Shown here: positions 10,246 to 21,224 of the stretch, piece by piece | Layout of the letters: each line of letters opens with the position of its first letter | Numbering within the stretch: position 1 is the stretch's first letter | Source of the DNA: Phymorhynchus buccinoides | Taxonomy: Eukaryota; Mollusca; Gastropoda; Neogastropoda; Raphitomidae | DNA length: 64,000 nucleotides | Assembly: GCA_017654935.2 (NCBI GenBank) | Contig: CM065682.1 | Location: forward strand, 37,583,911-37,647,910 | Reading direction: 5' to 3' | Position numbers and translations under genes: made by a program | Notes under the pieces: model-generated | The model's database searches: none | What the model was told of the DNA's origin: nothing | The model's input: only the letters and a program-made list of their open reading frames with translations

Positions 10246-11331
10246 GTAGGCCTTTGTCTCTTATCAGTTAAAACGAATAGAATAATACTTACGTTGGTGA
10301 TTGCCGGTGTTGCTATCACTTAGGTTATAATAGTAAATTATTATTTATTCCCTCTTTTGTAAAGTTTGGTGGTGCAGTGTAATGTGATGCGACAATGAGT
10401 GATGGTATAGAATTGAGGTTGAAACTATTTTGTATGAGCACGCCATGCCTTAACTAGTTTAAGCGTTTTGTAGATATGTTTTCAGTTAACAGTAGCAAGC
10501 ATATTACTGTCTATACATTGTAATGAAACTGCTTTATGCATTAATGCAGCATCGACTCTTGACAAGATGGAGTATGCTAGCAATGATAAGCCTTGGCAAG
10601 AAGCGATGGAGTTGATTTCTGCAGTGTTATCACCCAAAGCTCTTTCGGTGATGTATGTATGCACTAAAGCATTTCATACCCACTTAAATCCTCAAGGATA
10701 GCGTCTGCCATGGAGTATTCTGCAACTCTAATTCACTAGGCTACTATTCAAGCAAAACCAATACAAAGGCGTCACAGCTGTTCCGTCGCACACAGTCGAG
10801 CTATTTATTTAAGACAATCTATAAATCTTATATTTAAAAGAAGCAGGAGAAAGTTAGATTAGCGTCCAATCGGTCAGAGACCCTTACGGACGGGAAACAA
10901 AGAAGAAAAGCACCCAGCACGTCCTTTAAGTATTGTGGCTGTATCTTCTACAGTATTTCAATATTTTTCATCAGATTAATTGTAAAGACTATTTTTGTTG
11001 AGCAGTATCATGAAACCTATTAAGTAAAAAAAGTTTTTATATAATTCACTTAGTATTTCAAACATAAATAAAATTGCCCATGAGTGAAAATCTAGCAATT
11101 TTAAATGAATACAACTAATTTACGCACATACAACATATTCGTGACTGTTATTTATGAAAAGTTACTTATGGTAAACTAACGTTGGCTTGAAAAAACTTCT
11201 GAAAATATAGATGAACTTTATGTTCCTCCCGAAACAGCTGTGGCATATAATAATGGTTTCATTTCGATGTATACATGTTTATGCCTACCATTCCTATTTA
11301 TTCATGTGTGATGTTTCCCTTTAGTGTGCAG
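10246..11331 (+). other. Predicted intron, copy A
   Basis: About 1.1 kb of AT-rich sequence without tandem repeats, closely matched in copy B (54521-55619). No gene or RNA was recognised in it. Confidence 0.45.
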
Positions 11332-11521
11332 GTATCAGGGAACGAGGCCTTCCGCCATGATGACCACTGTCCACAGGTCGCTGACCTGCCAAACCTTGAC
11401 GTCTGCTCATCTACAGTCAACGGTGCTTCATCTCTACTCGGTACATATCGATACTCATCGGTACTGGTGGATAGTCATCTGCTCACCGATGTTGCAGATG
11501 TGGGCTGATTCACCTTCATAG
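11332..11521 (+). ncRNA. Predicted unique-sequence exon (copy A)
   Basis: Acceptor 'ccctttagtgtgcag' and donor 'cttcatag|gtatgc' bracket 190 bp; copy B gives 191 bp with both signals intact. The one-base length difference breaks any shared reading frame across the exon, which argues for a noncoding RNA. Confidence 0.45.
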
Positions 11522-11851
11522 GTATGCATGTTTTATACAGTTGATATAGAACGATTATGATAATACATTTTGTCAAAGCGATCACTTGATCTTCTGTTAA
11601 ATAAAATCAAGCCAATGTTTTCCTAACTGCATTAATCTTTATTATTTTGCTTATTTGGAGTTCAGTTATAAAAAGATATGTCTGATTCTTACTGTTAATC
11701 CACATTTAAGACAGCAAGGCAGATAATTTAAAAGCAAGACAAGCTGCTTTTCCATCGTATAGATTATATTCTCTAGCAGACGAAAATGTGTAATTTGTTA
11801 TATGTAATGTGTATCCAGATTTCTCATTAAGCTTTTTTGTTTGTTTTTCAG

Positions 11852-12965
11852 ACAATGGGCCTTTTGGTGTTTACGCATGGCCTTTCCAAAACTGAAGAGG
11901 GTGTTCATCTCCTTAACGCATCGTCTACCCCCTCCTACCCCCCGACACATTGCGCCATGCATGTCGCCTCATGGGTGTGAATCGAAACCGCAGACTGTCA
12001 TCATAGCATCAAAAACAAAAACCAGAAGTCAGGCGTCATCGTCTTTACAATCAACTTAATCTGGTCACCGTCAACGTTATCTTCCTCCACATCATAACTC
12101 GTCTGTGTCATCGTCAGCATCATCTTCATCATCTTCGTTTTGTCTTTGTCTTTACGGTCGACCTCGTCGTCGTCGTCGTCGGCATCGTCCAGGTCAACTA
12201 CAATGAAATCAACAATGTCGTTGTCGTCATCGTAGTCATCATCTTCATGGAAATCAACGAAGTGACAATATTCATCGTCTCTTCGCCGCCGTCGTCGTCG
12301 TCGTCGTCATCATGGAAATCATTCTCATCAACGAAGTGACAATATTCATCATCGTCTCTTTGCCGCCGTCATCATCGTCGTCGTCATCATGAAAATCGTT
12401 CTCATCAACGAAGTGACAATATTCATCGTCTCTTCGCCGCCGTCATCGTCATCATCATCATGGAAATCATCAACGAAGTGACAATATTCATCATCATCTC
12501 TTCGCCGCCGTCGTCGTCTTCATCATCATGGAAATCATCATTCTCATCAATGAAGTGACAATATTCATCATCGTCTCTTCGCCGCCCTCATCGTCATCAT
12601 CATCATGGAAATCATCATTATCGTCAACGAAGTGACAATATTCATCGTGACTAAGCATGACTAATGTGGGAAACCGCAGTGTGTGGTTCATTTAGTAAAA
12701 AATGTTTTTATTCATTTTTGTGTGTATGACTGTTACTTAGATAATTCGTTTTTACATCAATACTTTTTGTGTGTATGTGTATTTGCTCTTGAAGCCATGT
12801 AGCATGTAAATATGGGTAAACATGGGTAACCGCAGAGTGCTTTTCTTTTACTGATGTTCTTTTTGTGCCTTTGTTACGTGTCGCAAAATTGATTTTTCGT
12901 TTTTTATTTCAATACCGACTTTACGTCGTCTTCCTATCTTGTCATTGTAAAGCGCATAGAGCATA
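11852..12965 (+). ncRNA. Predicted terminal exon with CGT/CAT-rich minisatellite
   Basis: Begins after a strong acceptor ('tttgtttgtttttcag'). About 250 bp of unique sequence is followed by six 65-90-bp units containing 'gaagtgacaatattcatc' and (cgt)n/(cat)n, then AT-rich sequence to 'gtaaagcgcatagagcat'. No canonical polyadenylation signal was seen, so the end is approximate. Copy B has 11 such units. Confidence 0.4.
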
Positions 12966-13275
12966 TTATTTTCCAGATTGGTCATAAAAAGGGGATGCGG
13001 CAGAACCCTTTCTATTGCCTCCTGCTTATTTTGATGTTCAGTTGAAATTCAAAATTGTTGAATGTCAAAGTATACGGAATGTTCTCCCTTTCCACCAGTT
13101 CTGTGCCATATAGAAATGTGAAATGTTGCAGGGTTTTAAAAGCTGTTTGTCTTGTGAAATGTGTTGAAATACTTGGAAAAAAAATGGTGTGCTGGTTTAG
13201 GCTGTATCGGACCATTCAGCGTGGTTCACAGACGGTGGTTGTGGGTTTCATTCTAAGTTTCCCTAACAATCCTCT

Positions 13276-13575
13276 CTATATTCTTAGTTGGGGATAAAGA
13301 AAGAGAGAGAGGGAGGGAGGAGTCCCACCCTCTCTCTCTCTCTCACTACGCCCAACTAAGAAAATCGCGTGATAAGCCCCTAGTGGATTGACTGCCCCCT
13401 GGCGGGAAAATAATGGCCATAAGTCGACCATTGTAGTTTTTGTTTTTTTGTTTTGAGGTTTTGGGACGTGAAGAATCATTGATGTGTGTTTTGTTATACG
13501 TGGTCGAATATTATGCGGTGACAGTCCTGAGATAACCATAGCTGCTGACGGGACTATAACAGACTAACTAACTAA
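13276..13575. repeat. Short TIR repeat followed by an R1-family tail
   Basis: 13280-13363 is bounded by 'ttcttagttggg' and 'cccaactaagaa'; related copies lie at about 37600-37690 (reverse) and 58530-58690. 13440-13575 is the R1 3' portion ('ggtgacagtcctgagataac', then 'gactaactaacta'). Bases 12966-13275 and 13576-14107 hold nothing recognisable. Confidence 0.6.
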
Positions 13576-14107
13576 CTTTTGCACACTTTGTTTTTGTTGC
13601 GAAGTGTGTTCATTAGTCACCCCCTCCCTCATGTTTACGACCCTCGATATCAAAGTCGCGTACTTTCAGTTTCATGACAATAACCTTAATTAGTTGATCA
13701 ATTGCCCTGAAACTGCGGAGTGTTGCATCTCGTTGAAAATGTTTCTATGCTAAGCTTTGATGGGGGCGTCTTAAGTACTAATTAGCCGAGACTTATAGGT
13801 TGACGTGTATTATCTTGTGTACTTTTTTCTTCTTCTCCATATTTCAGTGCTGTCAAATCGCTGGTTCAGGTTCATTCATCATTGGTAAATGTTATTCAAT
13901 TTGAAATTATTATATATCCATAATAAATTGTTTAAAGCTGGTTTTATTTTAAATAAAACATTATTTGTAGCATATAAAGCATTTTTATTGCAACACGTCT
14001 CACACTTTTTCAATAAGATATATAACGCATTATATATTTAAATAATGCATTCTTTAGGTAAATAATGCATAATTTAGAATATTGAAAAAATAGGACTTTC
14101 TTGACAC

Positions 14108-14365
14108 AGGGAATGCCATACCCCTCCCCTCCCAATTCCCCCTCTCCCCTCCCAATTCCCCCTCCCCTCCCAATTCCTCCTCCCCTTCCAATTCCCCCTG
14201 TCCTCCCAATTCCCCCTGTCCTCCCAATTCCCCCTGTCCTCCCAATTCCCCCTGTCCTCCCAATTCCTCCTCCCCTCCCAATTCCCCCTCCCCTCCCAAT
14301 TCCCCCTGCCCTCCCAATTCCCCCTGCCCTCCCAATTCCCCTCCCCTCCCAATTCCCCCTCTCCA
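14108..14365. repeat. ~16-bp minisatellite, about 16 units
   Basis: Units read roughly 'cctcccaattccccct'. Copy B keeps only about two units (59440-59465). The proline-rich frames across it are artefacts. Confidence 0.9.
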
Positions 14366-14899
14366 TTCTTTCCTTATACACTGTCCTGTTTTGGGCCTAT
14401 GCTCAACTGTCTGGTCAGGTTCCCATTTCACTACCATGACGTCAGGTTCGTACAGTTTGTTTTCGTTTTTATTGACCCTTTTCCCATCTTTTCTTCATCT
14501 ACTGACTCGGACAATCCTTTGTCATAAATACACCCCTTCACTGTTAGTTTTTTCCCCCCTTGAAATGTCTATTGTTTTAACAAATAAAACCTGCTTTTTT
14601 CCCTACATCGTGGACAGTCTAGGTCCAGGATATTTTCTATTTAGTTTTCCACTTCTGTTTTGATAATGATATATAGCTTCATTGCCACGCTGTTCACATT
14701 TGTACAAGGACTCACCCCGTCCAGGTAAAACAATTACGTTGCTTTCAAGAGCACACGTGATCAGTTATATCTAAAAGCGCTAATGATAAAGAAAATCCAA
14801 TTGCGAAATATAAATTCAAACCTTTAACAAGCTTTTACCCATTTTAAAGCTAGCCTTCCTGTACAAATTATCTAAAGTGTATAAAAAAAATAAATTAAT
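14366..14899. other. Unassigned copy A sequence with a single 'ctaggtccagg' unit
   Basis: Matches copy B at 59466-60410. The segment at about 14618-14700 occurs once here but about five times in tandem in copy B. No gene was recognised. Confidence 0.55.
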
Positions 14900-15062
14900 A
14901 ATGCTTATATAGCGCATAATCTTGCAAAGCAACTCAATGCGCTTTTCACTCACCATTCGTACAAACATTTCTAACAGACTGGTTCACGTATCCTCACCAT
15001 ACATCTCTATGAAAATGGAATGCATTGCATATAACCCCCCGCCCACCCCCCCCCCCCCCCCC

Positions 15063-15098
<36 letters not shown>

Positions 15099-15560
15099 AT
15101 ACACACACGCGCACGCGTTAACCTCATACTCAACGTCAATGAGCTGGAAGACAAGAGTGGGGAAAGGATCATAGACTTTACAGAGAGAAAGCTTTCCTGA
15201 AGAAATGGGGTTTTAGTTGGGACTTGAAGGAAGAGTGGACTGGTTACGGGTATGGTCAGGGAGAGAATTCCAAACGTTTGGTGCAACAAAGCTAAACGCC
15301 CTCTCACCCGAAGATTTCAAGGACCGCTTAGGAACTTTAAGAAGTTTCTGGGAAGAAGAACGAAGAGTACGAGAGCTTTGGTAGGTGCAGAGAGAAGGGA
15401 GGTACTGAGGAAGTTTTCAAAAAGTGACGAAAAGCGAAAGTAGCTATCTTGAACTGCCAGCGGAATTTGACAGGAAGCCAGTGGAGCTCAGCCAAATTAA
15501 TCAGCAAATTAATTATTCTTACTAACTTAGACACAACTACACAACACCCCAGATTGCCCA
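14900..15560. mobile_element. Dispersed retroposon-like repeat with poly-C tract
   Basis: Starts with 'gcttatatagcgcata' and 'caatgcgcttttc', the reverse form of a common retroposon tail. A C-run lies at about 15035-15099. The body includes 'ggagagaattccaaacgttt' and 'gtttggtgcaac', a pattern typical of dispersed invertebrate repeats. Copy B matches at 60415-61010 with a much shorter C tract. Confidence 0.5.
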
Positions 15561-15624
15561 ATAAGTTTGTTTGTTTGTGAAGCCCAACTTTAATTTCTCA
15601 GCATTATTGTTCCTTTCAAGCTAA

Positions 15625-15816
15625 ATGGACAATTCACAGGCAGGTAACTGGTTAAAAGATCGCATTTCAATGGACATTGCTGAAGATTACATTATATGTA
15701 AGGCTGTTAAGCGTAACATTTATTGTAACGACAGTTTGGGTTATAAGGATGGTGGCAGAATGGGTGAACCGTTGTCTTTTGAAGGCTGTTTTTTGCCTCA
15801 CTGTGCAGGTTGGTAG
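15625..15816 (+). pseudogene. Broken counterpart of the 131-codon frame in copy B
   Basis: The first ~55 residues (starting MDNSQAGNW) match the copy B frame at 61094-61489 almost exactly. A two-base difference near 15800 then shifts the frame and gives an early stop. No domain was recognised. It may never have been coding; it is listed because the start is so well conserved. Confidence 0.25.
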
Positions 15817-15972
15817 GGGAAAGAGAAGCGTCCTCTCTCACCCGCTGCCCCTGTGCACGTTCAACATTTCTGACAATCGAATCAACGCTGTATTTTTGTT
15901 GGCAACTCTTTTCAAATTGTATCACTTTTATTGCCAAAGTTGTCGCAGGATGGTATGGGGAGAGCGTCCACT

Positions 15973-16237
15973 CCTTACTACCTTCTATGTCGATGGACAG
16001 TTTGAAAGTGTCTTATAGTCGCCCATTCTCTACCATAATAACTCCTTACTACCTTCTATGTCGATGGACAGTTTGAAAGTGTCGTATAGTCGCCCATTCT
16101 CTACCATAATAATTCCTTACTACCTTCTATGTCGATGGACAGTTTGAAAGTGTCTTATAGTCGCCCATTCTCTACCATAATAACTCCTTACTACCTTCTA
16201 TGTCGATGGACAGTTTGAAAGTGTCTTATAATCGCCC
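15973..16237. repeat. 71-bp tandem array, left part, interrupted
   Basis: Nearly four units of 71 bp (containing 'gatggacagtttgaaagtgt' and 'cgcccattctctaccat'). The DIRS composite begins within the fourth unit, after 'cgccca', and the array resumes at 19655. Confidence 0.9.
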
Positions 16238-16293
16238 AATCTAATTTAATCATACTATACCAACACTCAAAACAACTGCATTTGCCTAAAACA

Positions 16294-16431
16294 ACCTGGA
16301 ACCTTACCCTAGCACATAGCTAAAACGAAAGTGGCCCCATGGGACTGCACCCATACCGCAGGGAGTAGCGGGAGTGACTCCCCTTACTTCCGGGTATGAC
16401 GCGCACCCTTGGGGCACCGGATATGTCATTC
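16294..16431 (+). repeat. 138-bp direct repeat, left copy (DIRS)
   Basis: Appears identical to 18308-18445. The left copy lies before the gag-like ORF and begins with the same bases that encode the end of that ORF in the right copy. It is thus a displaced duplicate of gag-end plus following spacer. Confidence 0.85.
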
Positions 16432-16662
16432 TTGAATTTTCCAGCCATACTTCCACACCTGGGCCTACCCTGCTCCGCCTTTTCTGACTCTTGTAGCTTT
16501 CTGGTGGGTTTGTTCCGTTTCTTAGCTTTGTTCTACTAATTTTCTCGGGAAGCCTGTTAGTCTTCCTATCGTTATTATTTCATTGTCATTTACTGGGTGT
16601 TCGTTTTAGTTCAAATTATTTCGTTCACTCTCTTGTTTGTGTTCGGGGTGGCGTCGGCCATT

Positions 16663-18337
16663 ATGGCTTCTTCCACCCCCTCGGTCCCCACTTCGGGCAA
16701 AGCAGTTTCTGCTTCTCTTGTTTCGGTTTCCAAGTCGGATGACCCTTCTACTCTCGCTAGGGACCCTTTGGGCAGGTTCTCTAAATCGTCTCTAGAGTCC
16801 TCTTCAAAATCATCTCACAAATCTTCGTCTCGTTCGAGCAAGCAGCCTCATTCTCAGTCTCATTCTCAGTCCGTTTCGGTTACACCGGCCAAACCGGTTT
16901 CAGAGCCCGCTCCAGTCTCTCTCCCTTCGGAGGTTTCTGCTCCTTCTTCTTTTCCGTTGGACTCGCAGGCTTTGTACGACGCTTTCTTTCGTCACTTGGA
17001 CTCTTCGGGTTTCAGAGTTCTCCCTGTCACTTCGACAGAATCTTCCTCCTACTTCGGTTCTATGAGTAGGCCAGAGAAGGTTCCGCCAGTTGTCTCTTCG
17101 CGTGAGACCGTCACTGGCGCAACCCTCTCCCCTTCGTCTGTTCACAGGCTTGCCTCCAGGAGGCCCTTGTCCACTAAGGCCAGCGTCAACCTCAACAGGG
17201 ATAGGAAATCCCTCTCCACCTCTGGTTTCCGTCCTGTGGGCATGATGTTTACGGAACAGAGAGGCTCCCCTCCGGGGAGCTTGCCTAGTGACAGAGGTGA
17301 CTCCTCTGTCACCAGACTGGCCAGTCTGTCAGGCAATCATCCGGTGGTACCTGGGAGGTACCTCCAGGATCGGGAACGGCCTGTTCCCTTTCCTGAGTCC
17401 GGGCTCAAATCCTCCACTCATTTCGAGGGAGAAGTTACCAGGACAGTCAAATCGGTCGGTGCGGGGCACCTTCATACCGATAAGAGTCCATACCCTCCTC
17501 CCGGGGGATGGCTCTCCAGTGATCCTGGCACTGGCGCGGTTGGGGCCTCTTGGCAGTCCCGCCGCAACCGGAAAATCGCTTCTCCCGGTTGTGAGACGGT
17601 TTCCTCCGGTTCTCCCGGTGTTTACCCGGTTTCATCCGGTTTCTCCCGGTTGTCTCCCGGTTGCTTGGCCAACACGGGCATACCGGGAAAGGGTTCGCCT
17701 AGAACCGGAAAATTCCGATGATGAATTTCCGGTTCGTTCCTCCGGTTTGGGTCAACCGGGAATGTCCCGCTCGCACGGAGGACGCCACGTTCTCCCGGTT
17801 CCTGCCGGTGTTCAGAGATCCTCTCACTCCCTACCGGCAGAGCCCTCTTCCAGGCATGGCCCTCCGGTGGTGTTTGACTCTTTGGGCCGCCCTTATCAGA
17901 AGCTTCAACGGCCAGACCCCTCCAAGGAATTCTCTGAGTTTCAGTCCGACTATGAGTCGGACATGGAACTGGACCCTCAGTCGGAGGTCCCTCACTCTCA
18001 CACTGAGTCATCGGTTCAGAATCTTCTCAAGATTTTGTCTCGATCGTGCCCTTACGTGGTACCTGTGCGTTCCTCCCATCAGGAGTCCGCCACTGATCAC
18101 GCGGTTGGCTCTCTTCTGCAGGCCAAGAGCTCTTTGACTCTCCAAGCCCCCTCCTTCCTGGAGGATTCGGTGGTTAAAGCGGAGTTCACGTTGAGGACCG
18201 GCAAGGTCCTTTCGTTGAAACAGATTGCTGAGGCTAATCTGGGGCGTTCTCAGCCGGTCTCGTCTCAGGTCGCTTCTTTTGTGGTACCTAGATTCAGACC
18301 TTTCTCGACCTGGAACCTTACCCTAGCACATAGCTAA
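16663..18337 (+). pseudogene. DIRS gag-like ORF1, disrupted by a frameshift
   Basis: The chosen start is the ATG at 16663 (MASSTPSVP, in 'gccattatgg'). The upstream in-frame codons from 16597 encode a hydrophobic stretch lying in what looks like leader sequence. The N-terminal ~60 residues are Ser/Lys-rich (FSKSSLESSSKSSHKS), typical of DIRS/Ngaro ORF1. The frame ends at 17721, but a second frame open from 17288 to 18337 carries the acidic and hydrophobic C-terminal part (SDYESDMELDP...). The shift falls inside a repetitive 'ccggttctcccgg' stretch at about 17580-17720. One indel is therefore the likely break; a programmed shift cannot be excluded. The product would be a nucleocapsid-like protein. 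Confidence 0.55.
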
Positions 18338-18445
18338 AACGAAAGTGGCCCCATGGGACTGCACCCATACCGCAGGGAGTAGCGGGAGTGACTCCCCTTA
18401 CTTCCGGGTATGACGCGCACCCTTGGGGCACCGGATATGTCATTC
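18308..18445 (+). repeat. 138-bp direct repeat, right copy (DIRS)
   Basis: Begins in the last ten codons of the gag-like frame and runs through 'agcgggagtgactcccctta' to 'gatatgtcattc'. Together with 16294-16431 it brackets 1.9 kb. Confidence 0.85.
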
Positions 18446-18497
18446 ATGTAATTATACAGCCCCGCATCAGGAGGGAGGCTGGGAGGGAACATTTTTT

Positions 18498-18598
18498 GTA
18501 TTGAGTGTTGGTAAGTATTAAATTAAATAGATAGTAGGATTAATCAAAATCCACCAATCTAATTTAATCATACTATACCAACACTCAAAACAACTGCA
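18498..18598. repeat. Inverted DIRS termini at the tail-to-tail junction
   Basis: 'ttgagtgttggtaagtatta' (from about 18500) is the imperfect reverse complement of 18554-18598 ('ctataccaacactcaaaac'). The latter 45 bp also occur directly at 16236-16280. A ~20-bp spacer separates the arms. Confidence 0.75.
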
Positions 18599-18813
18599 GA
18601 TTACCACCGTGGTGGAGGGTGATGCGTGCCAACTGACACACCAACAACCCCAAAAGCATATCAGTAAAAGAGGGAAACACTCCTAAGAGAATCCCCCGAA
18701 AGATGTACAACATCCCTGAAAATATGCAAATAAATACCCCCAAACAGTCATGTCAATGATATACCAAAGAACACAGAGAAAAAACAGAGGCACAAAAAAC
18801 ACCGGAACTCACA

Positions 18814-19653
18814 CTACAAGGAGACCGGGACCTGCGAAACGACCACCTTCTTAATGGAAAAGGAGTCGTCTTCGCCCTGAGCAGAGATATCCCTCAGGTA
18901 AAACTGAAGAAAGGTGTTCTGCGACTTCCAGAACGCTGAGGCCATAACCTTCACAAGAGGGACACCCTTGACTACCGCCAGGGAAGAGCTGATGGCCCGC
19001 AACTCGTGGGCGCGAATGGGGTTATCAGGTAGCCTAACCAGCGAGCGGGCATAGGCCAACTTAATGAGGTCGAGGATCCAACGGGACACAGTACCCTTAG
19101 CCACATCGCTGCAGTACTTGGGATTAATGGAGACGAACAGGCGACGTTTAGCCCCTCTGAAGGACTTGGTACGAGCCAGATAAGAACGAAGAGCCCTAAC
19201 GGGGCAGAGGAAGATATCACGATCATCAGGACCCAGAACGGAGCGAAGACTCGAAATAGAGACTAAGGGAGAGGAAACATCACCAGACTGGTTCTTTGCA
19301 CGGAACTCCGGGAGAAAAGAAAGGGAGACAGACGAGAAGTCCTCCTCGAACTGGACATCCTTGGTGAGACCACTCAGAGCATGCAAACCACTGATGCGAC
19401 GGGCAGTGGCGAGAGAAATGAGAAAAACTGTCTTGAGAGTCAGAAGCTTAAGAGACAACGACTCCAGGGGTTCACATTTGTCCCTGAGAAAAGCCAGAAC
19501 CAAAAAGATGTCCCACAACCGCTGAGAGGGGACCAAATCCGACTTCTCCTGGTTGATGTTGAAGCCCAGGACCGTGGAGAGACTGAGAAGGAGCTCCGTT
19601 TGTTGGGAGGACAACTGGCGACTCGACGCAAGCAACAGCCAGTCGTCGAGATA
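18814..19653 (-). pseudogene. DIRS RT remnant fused in frame to a tyrosine recombinase
   Basis: About 280 codons are open on the minus strand to the TAG at 18814-18816; the first nine codons of the open frame are host repeat. The element part starts at the reverse-transcriptase catalytic motif CYLDDW, followed by LGFNINQEKSDLVPSQ, the conserved segment after the YxDD box. Without a stop it passes into WDIFLVLAFL and then the recombinase. Candidate catalytic residues are the Arg in ATARR, the HELR pair, and FWKSQNTFLQFY with the likely Tyr nucleophile. RNase H and the rest of RT between these parts are deleted. The recombinase would integrate circular element DNA. It lacks its own start and the element's 5' part, so it is presumed dead. 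Confidence 0.75.
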
Positions 19654-19654
19654 G

Positions 19655-20185
19655 CAGTTTGAAAGTGTCTTATAATCGCCCATTCTCTACCATAATAACT
19701 CCTTACTACCTTCTATGTCGATGGACAGTTTGAAAGTGTCTTATAATCGCCCATTCTCTACCATAATAACTCCTTACTACCTTCTATGGACAGTTTGAAA
19801 GTGTCTTATAATCGCCCATTCTCTACCATAACTCCTTACTACCTTCTATGTCGATGGACAGTTTGAAAGTGTCTTATCATCGCCCATTCTCTACCATAAT
19901 AACTCCTTACTACCTTCTATGTCGATGGACAGTTGGAAAGTGTCTTATAATCGCCCATTCTCTACCATAATAACTCCTTACTACCTTCTATGTCGATGGA
20001 CAGTTTGAAAGTTTCTTATTATCGCCCATTCTCTACCATAATAACTCCTTACTACCTTCTATGTCGATGGACAGTTGGAAAGTGTCTTATCATCGCCCAT
20101 TCTCTACCATAATAACTCCTTACTACCTTCTATGTCGATGGACAGTTTGAAAGTTTCTTATTATCGCACATTCTCTACCATAATA
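19655..20185. repeat. 71-bp tandem array, right part
   Basis: About seven and a half further units of the array interrupted at 16238, some shortened. The uninterrupted copy B array (61442-62570) has about 16. Confidence 0.9.
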
Positions 20186-20509
20186 ATTATGTACTAAGTA
20201 AAATAGACTTTTCTGTGGCTTGCTTTCAAAAACTGAATACAATCGTGTTCAGGTTGTCGAACGTTGGTAAGACACATTGAAATTTACGTGGAGACAGTCA
20301 CACAATTTATTGCCCCCAAAACATGGATATACATCTGTGGTCCAGAGGGAGAGGGAGGGAGAGGGAGAAACAAAATATTTGTTTTCAGGTAAAACGGAGT
20401 GAATAAATAAGAGCACAGCTCAAATATTAAAGTAGAACATTCACGCAGCTGAACCCAAGCGCACACAAACCGCAGCACCACCGCCCCTCCACCGCTCCCC
20501 TCACGCATA

Positions 20510-20546
20510 TGAGAGAGAGAGAGAGAGAGAGAGTTAAGTGAAAATG

Positions 20547-20578
<32 letters not shown>

Positions 20579-21010
20579 ACACATGCGCATATACACACAC
20601 ATGCGCGCGGCGTTTCATTTGAATAATATACACAATATATAAAACAAAAGCTTTTACGCTAATACATAAACCGAGTATCTAAGAATAAAGTTATGTTGGA
20701 AATCGATTAAGTTAAAACGGTAATCTTACGGAATAAACGCACCCTTTAAAGATTCAAACTAACCATTCCATTCAGAATGTTGTAATCTGGGATTGACGGT
20801 CAGCTGAAGGGCTGACGTTCTCAGCACGGCCTAACTTGATGGGCTCTTGGGCATGTGTGTCTTTCGTTTAACGTCTATCCACTTCTCGTAATATTAGACG
20901 GGGGGAAAAGTGTTTGTTTGAGAGATTGGGTGCAGGCGTATGAGTGTGTGCATGAATGTGTGTATATCTGTGCATGCGTGTGAGTATCTACGCATGCGTA
21001 TGTACGTGCA
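20510..21010. repeat. GA, CA and GT microsatellites with SINE-like fragment
   Basis: (GA)n at 20513-20533 and (CA)n at 20549-20582 are followed by unassigned sequence. A 'gtttaacgtctatccacttc' module at 20866-20905 is typical of dispersed invertebrate repeats. GT-rich sequence follows to about 21005. All have counterparts in copy B (62905-63440), where the CA tract is much longer. Confidence 0.7.
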
Positions 21011-21224
21011 TTATGAATGGATAGGCCTACACTGTAGAAGTAGTAAACAAACACAAAATAAGTAACGGAAGCAACAACACTTTTTTTTTTAAAGTGGGGG
21101 GAAAGACGGCGCCTCCCTCCCTTCCTCCTCCTCCCATCATCTCCCTCTTCATTCAATAATAATAATTAGGTACAATGATGAAGATGCCATGTCATTGTTT
21201 TGTTTCTATGATTTGCTTTCAGGT

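Larger units (their letters stand above)
16238..19654. mobile_element. Rearranged DIRS-type (tyrosine recombinase) retrotransposon composite
   Basis: The insertion lies inside the 71-bp array and is absent from copy B. Left part: terminal sequence, a 138-bp repeat, gag-like ORF on the plus strand, the 138-bp repeat again, then an inverted terminus. Right part: the same terminus in direct orientation, followed on the minus strand by a tyrosine recombinase and an RT remnant. The two parts therefore meet tail to tail at about 18540-18555. DIRS elements use inverted termini and a tyrosine recombinase instead of an integrase, and replicate through circular DNA; that background fits the layout. RNase H and most of RT are missing. 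Confidence 0.75.

Noticed and set aside
14101..14439. Proline-rich plus-strand and Gly/Arg-rich minus-strand frames
   Set aside because: Created by the 16-bp minisatellite, which is almost absent from copy B.
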